Part shown: in pieces, positions 58,455-64,000 of the stretch
Layout: every line of letters begins with the position of its first letter
Numbering within the stretch: the first letter of the stretch is position 1
Program-made: the position numbers and the translations under genes
NCBI RefSeq assembly: GCF_002631205.1
Contig: NZ_PDLO01000001.1
Location: forward strand, 868,001-932,000
Direction: 5' to 3'
Source: Neolewinella marina
GTDB lineage: Bacteria > Bacteroidota > Bacteroidia > Chitinophagales > Saprospiraceae
DNA: 64,000 nucleotides
The notes under the pieces: generated by a model
What the model was told of the DNA's origin: nothing
Databases searched by the model: none
What the model saw: only the letters and a program-made list of their open reading frames with translations

Positions 58455-60125
58455 ATGAATACCGACCAGCGCCCGTGGCTTACGCATTACCCGGCGGGCA
58501 TTCCGGCGAACGTTGACGTTGACGCCTACCCCACCCTCAAGGACCTGCTTGAGGCCACGATGAAGAAATTCGGCAAGAAGCCGGCCTTCTCCTCCATGGG
58601 CCGCGACATCAGCTACCAGGAACTGGACGAGCTGGGCACCGCCTTCGGGGCCTACCTGCACTACCGCGGCCTGCAGCCCGGCGACAAGGTGGCCGTCATG
58701 ATGCCCAACCTCCTGCAGTACCCCATCGCCCTCCATGGCATCCTCAAGGCGGGGCTGATCATCGTGAACACCAACCCGCTGTACACTCCGCCGGAGATGA
58801 AGCACCAGTTCGTCGACAGCGGGGCCAAGGCCATCGTCATTGCGGAGAACTTCGCGGCCAACCTGGAGCAGATCATCAAGGATACCCAGATCAATACGGT
58901 GATCACCACCAGCATCGGCGAACTCCTCGGCTGGGTGAAGGGCGGGCTGACCAACTTCGTCGTCCGCAAGGTGAAGAAGATGGTCCCCAGCTACAACCTG
59001 CCCGGCGCCGTGACCTTCCAGACGGCCCTGGACGAGGGCAAGAAGCACCGGCTGCCCACCTTCACCGGACAACCCGACGATACCATCGCCCTGCAGTACA
59101 CCGGCGGCACCACGGGGGTATCGAAGGGGGCCATGCTCACCAACGCGAACCTGGTGGCCAACGCCCTGCAGATGTACGCCTGGCTCACCCAGACCCTCAC
59201 CGAAGGCGGTGACGGGCGGATGCTCTGCCCCCTGCCCCTCTACCACATCTTTGCCTTCACCGTAAACGCGGTGGCCGGCTTCAACATCGGCATGTGCAAC
59301 GTGCTCATCACCAACCCGCGTGACCTGAGCACCATCGTTAAGGCCTTCAAGGACAACAAGATCGAGGCCATGACCGGGGTGAATACCCTGTTCAACGCCC
59401 TGCTCAACGACAAGGACTTCCAGAAGCTGGACTTCCGCCACCTCAAGCTCACCGGTGGTGGTGGCATGGCCGTACAGCGGGTGGTGGCCGAACGGTGGCA
59501 CAAGCTCACCGGCTCGCCCCTGACGGAAGGCTACGGACTGACCGAAACCAGCCCCGTTGCCACGATGAACCCCTTCAACGACAAGCTGCGGGTGGGCACC
59601 ATCGGCGTGCCCCTGCCGAACACCTCGGTGCGCATCTGGAACGACGAGGCCCAGCGGGTAGCCACCACCGAGGAGCGCGGCGAGATCCAGGTAAAGGGCC
59701 CCCAGGTGATGAAGGGATACTACAACCGCCCCGAAGCCACCGCCGAGGTGATGGTCGACGGCTGGCTGAAAACCGGCGACATCGGCATGATGTCGGAGGA
59801 CGGCTTCTTCCGCATCGTGGACCGCAAGAAGGACATGATCCTGGTATCGGGCTTCAACGTCTACCCCAACGAAGTGGAAGACGTAGTGGCCGCCCACCCC
59901 AAGGTGCTGGAATGCGCCGCGGTGGGCATCCCCCACGAGCGGTCCGGCGAAGTGGTCAAGCTCTTCGTGGTGAAGAAGGACCCCTCCCTGACCGAGACCG
60001 AACTGGTGACCTTCTGCCGGGAAAGCCTGACCGGCTACAAGATCCCCAAGGCCGTGGAGTTCCGCGAAGAGCTGCCCAAAAGTAACGTGGGCAAGATCCT
60101 GCGCCGCGAACTCCGGGAAGCCTGA
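58455..60125 (+). CDS. fadD: Long-chain-fatty-acid--CoA ligase
   Basis: The 556-residue enzyme matches FadD: YTGGTTGVSKGAML (P-loop), YGLTETSPVATMNPF, DGWLKTGDIGMMSEDGFFRIVDRKKDMI and the C-terminal SNVGKILRREL with the adenylation Lys. It differs from the synthetase at 37752 in sequence and belongs to the FadD-type group. It activates fatty acids for beta-oxidation, complementing the acyl-CoA dehydrogenase just upstream. ATG 58455 matches the family N-terminus. Confidence 0.88.
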   Translation: MNTDQRPWLTHYPAGIPANVDVDAYPTLKDLLEATMKKFGKKPAFSSMGRDISYQELDELGTAFGAYLHYRGLQPGDKVAVMMPNLLQYPIALHGILKAGLIIVNTNPLYTPPEMKHQFVDSGAKAIVIAENFAANLEQIIKDTQINTVITTSIGELLGWVKGGLTNFVVRKVKKMVPSYNLPGAVTFQTALDEGKKHRLPTFTGQPDDTIALQYTGGTTGVSKGAMLTNANLVANALQMYAWLTQTLTEGGDGRMLCPLPLYHIFAFTVNAVAGFNIGMCNVLITNPRDLSTIVKAFKDNKIEAMTGVNTLFNALLNDKDFQKLDFRHLKLTGGGGMAVQRVVAERWHKLTGSPLTEGYGLTETSPVATMNPFNDKLRVGTIGVPLPNTSVRIWNDEAQRVATTEERGEIQVKGPQVMKGYYNRPEATAEVMVDGWLKTGDIGMMSEDGFFRIVDRKKDMILVSGFNVYPNEVEDVVAAHPKVLECAAVGIPHERSGEVVKLFVVKKDPSLTETELVTFCRESLTGYKIPKAVEFREELPKSNVGKILRRELREA

Positions 60126-60154
60126 GGACAGCCGGGCCACCGAAATACTTCGAA

Positions 60155-60781
60155 ATGATGGACCAGGAATCCTTTCGTGCGTTCCTGAATGGTGAAAACC
60201 CCGTGGACATTGCCCGCGGACTGATCGGCGCCGAACTGGTCAGCCGGATCGGGGAGGTAGAAACGGGTGGGTTCATCACGGAGACCGAAGCCTACTGGGC
60301 CCCGGAAGACCGGGCCAGTCACGCCTACGGACACCGGCGTACGGCCCGCACCGAGCCTTTCTACCAGGAGGCGGGCACCAGCTACGTCTATCTGTGCTAC
60401 GGCATCCACGAACTGTTCAACGTAATCACCGGCCCGGCGGAGGTTCCCCACGCCGTACTGATCCGCGCCGTGGAGCCCTCCCGGGGCCTGTCCCGGATGC
60501 TGGAACGCCGTCATATGGAAAGCTTAAAGCCGCAACTTAGCGCCGGACCCGGCGTTGTTTCGAAGGCCCTGGGCATCACGCGGGACCACAACGCCCTCGA
60601 CCTGCTTGCGGGGGAGGGTCCGCTGCTGCTGTTGCCCCCGCGCAAGGTGGTGCCGGCGGAAGACATTGTGTCGACCCCCCGCATTGGCATCGCCGGCTCG
60701 GGGGAGGAATGGGCCGCGCGGCCGTGGCGGTTTTACCGCCGTGACTGCCGATTCGTAAGCCGACTTAACGCCTTTACATGA
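60155..60781 (+). CDS. Alkyladenine DNA glycosylase (MPG/AAG family)
   Basis: The 208-residue protein matches the AAG family: FITETEAYWAPEDRASHAYGHRRTART with the catalytic Glu and the intercalating Tyr, YQEAGTSYVYLCYGIHELFNVI, and the C-terminal AVEPSRGLSRML and SAGPGVVSKALGI segments. It removes alkylated and deaminated purines in base-excision repair. A second ATG lies one codon downstream of 60155. The next gene overlaps its stop by 4 bases (ATGA). Confidence 0.9.
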   Translation: MMDQESFRAFLNGENPVDIARGLIGAELVSRIGEVETGGFITETEAYWAPEDRASHAYGHRRTARTEPFYQEAGTSYVYLCYGIHELFNVITGPAEVPHAVLIRAVEPSRGLSRMLERRHMESLKPQLSAGPGVVSKALGITRDHNALDLLAGEGPLLLLPPRKVVPAEDIVSTPRIGIAGSGEEWAARPWRFYRRDCRFVSRLNAFT

Positions 60782-62157
60782 GCCTCCGGCACTTTTGCAA
60801 CTCTTCCCGGCACCTGCGCGCCGCCGCCCTCCTGCTCGTCCTGATCAGCACCGGATTGAGCGCCCAGCGGGGGGAATACAAGTTCTACGACAACACCTAC
60901 GTCGATTACATCAAGACGGTACGGCTGCACGTGGCGGGCTTCCCCCACTCCTACCCCATCATCGACCTGAACGGGGGCGCCCAGCTGCGGCTATCCTTCG
61001 ATGACCTGTCGCGCGACGTACGCCGCTACGCCTACACCTTCATCCACTGCGACCGCGACTGGACGCCCTCCAGCCTCGGGCAGATGGAGTACAACAGCGG
61101 CTACGCCAACGACTACGTGGAGGACTACGACTTCAGCCTGCGCACCCTGAAGCAGTATACCCATTACGACCTGGTCTTCCCCAACCGGAACATGCGGCTC
61201 GAAAAAAGCGGCAACTACCTGCTGGTGGTCTTCGACACCCAGGACAACGACCGGCCGGTGATCACCCGCCGCTTCCTGGTCTCCGAGAACCTGGTGGGGC
61301 TGAGCGCCCAGGTGACCCGCCCCTCGGTGGTCGACAAGATCCAGACCCACCAGGAGGTGCGGCTGGTAGCCAATACCAAGCAGCTGCAGCCCCGGGCGCC
61401 GCTGCAGGAACTCACCGCCACGGTGCTGCAGAACGGCCGCTGGGACAACGCCGTCACCGGGGTGGAACCCAACCTGCTGGGGCGGGAGAACGTGCAGTTC
61501 AACTACCAGGACCGCATCATTTTCCGCGGCGGGAACGAGTTCCGCAACCTGGACCTGCGCTCGGTGCAGGCCCCGCGGACGGACGTCAGCAGCATCACTA
61601 ACGAGGGCGACTTCTACGCCATGGTGCTGGCCCCGGAGGAAACGCGGGGTAACACGGTCTACATCCAGTACTTCGACCTGAACGGCGACTTCGTGAATTT
61701 CCGCCTAGACCGCCCGGTGGTCAACCTGGCCGATGAATTCCTGCAGGACAACTTCGCGCGCTTCGGCCTCGACTTCACCGGGGAGTATATCGAGGCTACC
61801 TTCATCCTGAAGACCCGCACGGGGCAGCCGCTGGACTACGATCTCTACCTCTTCGGGGGGCTGACCGAATGGCAGCTGAAGTACGACTACCGGATGGTGT
61901 GGAACACCAGCATCAACGCCTACGTAGGCCGGGCGCTGGTCAAACAGGGCTTCTACAACTACTATTACGTGACCGACCTGGGCAAGGAACGGGGGCAAAC
62001 GCGCTTCGCCCGCCCCGGCGACCGCGTCGGATACGACGAAACGGAAGACAGCTTCGACGTGACGGAAAACGACTACATCGGGCTGATCTACTACCGTCCC
62101 CTGGGCGGGCGCTACGACCAGCTGGTCGGCACCACGGTGGTGAACAGCAACCAGTAA
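60778..62157 (+). CDS. Type IX secretion system plug protein
   Basis: The 459-residue protein has a signal peptide cleaved near LSAQ and matches the T9SS plug family (first domain PF17116, formerly DUF5103): YVDYIKTVRLHVAGFPHSYPII, the YAYTFIHCDRDWTPSSLGQMEYNSGY core, a central beta domain, and the C-terminal DYDLYLFGGLTEWQLKYDYRMVWN. The plug sits in the SprA translocon pore on the periplasmic side, in the model from Flavobacterium. It overlaps the AAG gene by 4 bases. Other T9SS genes are not in this window. Confidence 0.85.
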   Translation: MSLRHFCNSSRHLRAAALLLVLISTGLSAQRGEYKFYDNTYVDYIKTVRLHVAGFPHSYPIIDLNGGAQLRLSFDDLSRDVRRYAYTFIHCDRDWTPSSLGQMEYNSGYANDYVEDYDFSLRTLKQYTHYDLVFPNRNMRLEKSGNYLLVVFDTQDNDRPVITRRFLVSENLVGLSAQVTRPSVVDKIQTHQEVRLVANTKQLQPRAPLQELTATVLQNGRWDNAVTGVEPNLLGRENVQFNYQDRIIFRGGNEFRNLDLRSVQAPRTDVSSITNEGDFYAMVLAPEETRGNTVYIQYFDLNGDFVNFRLDRPVVNLADEFLQDNFARFGLDFTGEYIEATFILKTRTGQPLDYDLYLFGGLTEWQLKYDYRMVWNTSINAYVGRALVKQGFYNYYYVTDLGKERGQTRFARPGDRVGYDETEDSFDVTENDYIGLIYYRPLGGRYDQLVGTTVVNSNQ

Positions 62158-62207
62158 CGGCCCCCGGCGGCTGCCGGTCTACCCGCCGTGCACGTTGATA
62201 GATAAAA

Positions 62208-62238
62208 TTTTGCCGCCCTGTCGGATAACGTAGTTTTG
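62208..62238 (+). promoter_or_regulatory. Bacteroidota promoter: TTTTG (-33) and TAGTTTTG (-7)
   Basis: TTTTG at 62208-62212 and TAGTTTTG at 62231-62238 are 18 bases apart and precede the efflux gene start (62260) by a 21-base leader. The -7 element matches TAnnTTTG exactly. Confidence 0.65.
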
Positions 62239-62259
62239 CTGACCTATAAAATCAGTAGA

Positions 62260-63705
62260 ATGCGGAATCTAGTACACCTGTGGATCGCCCTGCTCCTGCC
62301 CGCCTGGATCGTTGCCCAACCGGGTGGCTGGACGCTGGCCGAGGCCGTCGCCCACGCCCAGGACAACAACCTGCAGGTCCGGCGGCTGGACAACTCCACC
62401 GAACTGGCCCGCCTGGCGCTGCGGCAAAGCCAGAACAATCGCCTGCCTACCCTGAGTGGAGGGACGGGGCTGAACCTGCAGCTGGGCCGCACCATCGACC
62501 CCACCACCAACAGCTTCGAGGCCCGCAACATCCTCTCCCAGGGCTACCAGCTCCAGGGCGCGGTGACCCTCTACAACGGAGGCCTGATCCGCAACGCCCG
62601 CCAGCAGGCAGAGCTCGACCTCCAGGCCGCGGAGGCCGACGCGGCCGTGACCGCCAACAACGTGGGCCTGCAGGTGGCGAACAGTTTCCTGACCATCCTG
62701 CTCACCCGCGAGCAGCTGGCCAATGCCCGCGCCCAGCTCGAACTCACCACCCAGCAGCTCGCCAATACCGAAGCCATGATCCAGGCCGGTAGCGTACCCG
62801 CCGCCCAGCGCTACGACATCGTGGCCCAGCAGGCCGCCAACCAGCGCACGGTGGTGGAACTGGAGAACCAGGTCCGCCTTTCCCTCCTGGACCTCCAGCT
62901 GTTGCTCCTCCTGGAGCCCGACGCCGACTTCGACATCGTCACCCCGGAACTGAATCCCGACGAAGCCATGCTGTTCGCCGACTACAACGCCCAGGAGGTG
63001 CTCTCCGCCGCCCGCCAGACCCAGCCCACCATCCGCGCCGCCGAACTGCGCCGGTCCGCCGCGGAAATGGACATCGAGATCGCCCGTGCCGGACGCCGCC
63101 CCAGCGTACAGCTGTACGCCAACGTGAGCACCAACTACTCCAACCTGGCCAAGGACTTCAACAACCCCGACGCCTCCCAGGTGGAATTCGTGCAGGGCCC
63201 GCCCGTGCCCGTGGTAATCAACGGAGAGGAAGCCACCCTGTCCACCTTCTCCCAGACGGGGATCATCTTCCCCAACCTGCCCTACTTCAACCAGCTGGAC
63301 CAGAACTTCGGCCAGTCGATCGGCATCAGCCTGTCGGTCCCCATCTACAACCAGAACCGCAACCAGCTTAACGTCCAGCGGGCGGAGGTGATGCGCAACA
63401 ACGCCGCCCTCGACATCGCCCAGGCGGAAAACCAGCTGCGTTCCGACGTAGAGCTGGCGCTGGGTGACCTGCGGGCCGCCCGCGAAACCTACCGGGCGGC
63501 GGAGGTCAGCCTGGAGGCGGCCCAGAACGCCTACGACGTGGCCCAGCGCCGCTTCGCGGCCGGGGCCGCGCCTACCCTCGACCTGATCACCGCCACCAAC
63601 CGCCTGGAGCAGGCCCGGGTGGAATTCACCCGCTCGAAGTACCAGCTGATCTTCAACCGCGAGGTCATCCAGTTTTACCTCGGACAGGGCCTGTCCCTCA
63701 ATTAA
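62260..63705 (+). CDS. TolC-family outer-membrane efflux protein
   Basis: The 481-residue protein has a signal peptide (ALLLPAWIVAQ) and two TolC/OEP repeats with long helical hairpins rich in Ala/Gln/Glu (LTREQLANARAQLELTTQQLANTEAM) and periodic strands. It ends with a short conserved LGQGLSLN motif. It forms the outer-membrane channel of a tripartite pump. The adaptor gene follows 30 bases downstream, and an inner-membrane pump probably lies past the edge. Confidence 0.9.
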   Translation: MRNLVHLWIALLLPAWIVAQPGGWTLAEAVAHAQDNNLQVRRLDNSTELARLALRQSQNNRLPTLSGGTGLNLQLGRTIDPTTNSFEARNILSQGYQLQGAVTLYNGGLIRNARQQAELDLQAAEADAAVTANNVGLQVANSFLTILLTREQLANARAQLELTTQQLANTEAMIQAGSVPAAQRYDIVAQQAANQRTVVELENQVRLSLLDLQLLLLLEPDADFDIVTPELNPDEAMLFADYNAQEVLSAARQTQPTIRAAELRRSAAEMDIEIARAGRRPSVQLYANVSTNYSNLAKDFNNPDASQVEFVQGPPVPVVINGEEATLSTFSQTGIIFPNLPYFNQLDQNFGQSIGISLSVPIYNQNRNQLNVQRAEVMRNNAALDIAQAENQLRSDVELALGDLRAARETYRAAEVSLEAAQNAYDVAQRRFAAGAAPTLDLITATNRLEQARVEFTRSKYQLIFNREVIQFYLGQGLSLN

Positions 63706-63735
63706 CCCCTCCCCCCAGCAAAATTCTCACTTGAT

Positions 63736-64000
63736 ATGTCTCGCAAAGCCATCCTGCTGCTCGTCGGCACCCTCATCCTAGTTATCGTAGCCGTTGTCAT
63801 TTTTTCCGGCCGGGGAGAGGAAGGCACCAAGGTTTTTGTCCAGGACGTGGAGCGCCGCAACATCCAGGAGGTGGTGAGCGCCAGCGGCAAAATCTTCCCC
63901 CAGACGGAAGTCAAGATCAGTTCCGACGTGTCCGGCGAGGTCGTCGAACTCTACGTGGAGGAGGGCGACAGCGTCGTTCCCAACCAGCTGCTCGCCAAGA
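63736..64000 (+). CDS. Efflux RND/ABC periplasmic adaptor, truncated by window edge
   Basis: Only the first 88 codons are present. Residues 5-23 form a membrane anchor (AILLLVGTLILVIVAVVIF), followed by the start of a lipoyl/barrel-sandwich domain (VVSASGKIFPQTEVKISSDVSGEVVELYVEEGDSV), the usual N-terminus of HlyD/AcrA/MacA adaptors. It works with the TolC-like channel upstream; whether the pump is RND or MacB-type cannot be told. Confidence 0.85.
   Translation, partial: MSRKAILLLVGTLILVIVAVVIFSGRGEEGTKVFVQDVERRNIQEVVSASGKIFPQTEVKISSDVSGEVVELYVEEGDSVVPNQLLAK

Noticed and set aside
58272-60140. Minus-strand open frame opposite the fadD-like gene
   Set aside because: Antisense shadow of the ligase, no motif.
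1-64000. CRISPR arrays, prophage, insertion sequences, tRNA or rRNA genes
   Set aside because: No regularly spaced repeats, transposase or integrase motifs, or tRNA-like cloverleaf was seen. The gaps are short and mostly explained.

Overview
The window reads as chromosomal sequence from a GC-rich member of the Bacteroidota, most likely a Saprospiria/Lewinella-like marine bacterium (inference). The evidence is a type IX secretion (T9SS) plug protein and a glycosidase with a T9SS-type C-terminal tail, an ECF sigma/FecR/TonB-receptor trio, DUF2911, a YtxJ-type (bacillithiol-system family) protein, many small lipoproteins with LxxC lipoboxes, promoters with the Bacteroidota -7 element TAnnTTTG, and a general lack of strong Shine-Dalgarno sites. 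Genes are tightly packed on both strands. No gap exceeds about 300 bases. I see no tRNA, rRNA, insertion sequence, prophage or CRISPR array.

Layout. 0-9.3 kb: an edge-truncated metzincin protease, a tiny membrane protein, a CAT-fold acetyltransferase, a HAD phosphatase, a SemiSWEET transporter, a cytochrome-c/FG-GAP lipoprotein, a fused TIM-barrel/serine-hydrolase lipoprotein, a cyclopropane-fatty-acid synthase and pdhB. 9.3-28.7 kb: housekeeping genes (ytxJ-like, mnmD, ribD, ornithine aminotransferase, queuosine-precursor transporter, Sua5, LOG, thyA, two SDRs, a class III cyclase), mixed with an AP2/HNH-derived gene and an unusual carrier protein. 28.6-37.6 kb: RsmB-like methyltransferase, a 60-bp perfect palindrome, then ECF sigma - FecR - TonB receptor - M14 carboxypeptidase on the minus strand, and a divergent repeat lipoprotein.

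37.7-42 kb: acyl-CoA synthetase, acyl-CoA dehydrogenase and an aminoglycoside-phosphotransferase-like kinase. 42-55.9 kb: extracytoplasmic and carbohydrate functions (CIA30, secreted ADP-ribosylglycohydrolase, GH16 glucanase with T9SS tail, two exported Gfo/Idh oxidoreductases, an exported SUMF1-type protein, ApbE). 55.9-64 kb: a second acyl-CoA dehydrogenase and synthetase, an alkyladenine DNA glycosylase, the T9SS plug protein, and a TolC plus adaptor efflux pair running off the right edge.

Two regulatory themes recur. First, several genes have a -7 promoter element exactly four bases before the start codon, which predicts leaderless mRNAs. Second, a palindrome AGCGAA-NN-TTCGCT occurs twice before the acyl-CoA dehydrogenase at 55975 and once between an acyl-carrier-like gene and a LOG-family gene, suggesting a lipid-responsive regulator not encoded here. 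Most candidate novelties are single genes or architectures rather than one large new system: the TIM-barrel/serine-hydrolase fusion, the Ser-less carrier protein, the cysteine insertion in ornithine aminotransferase, the degenerate HNH/AP2 protein overlapping mnmD, and the four-repeat lipoprotein beside the ECF sigma gene.
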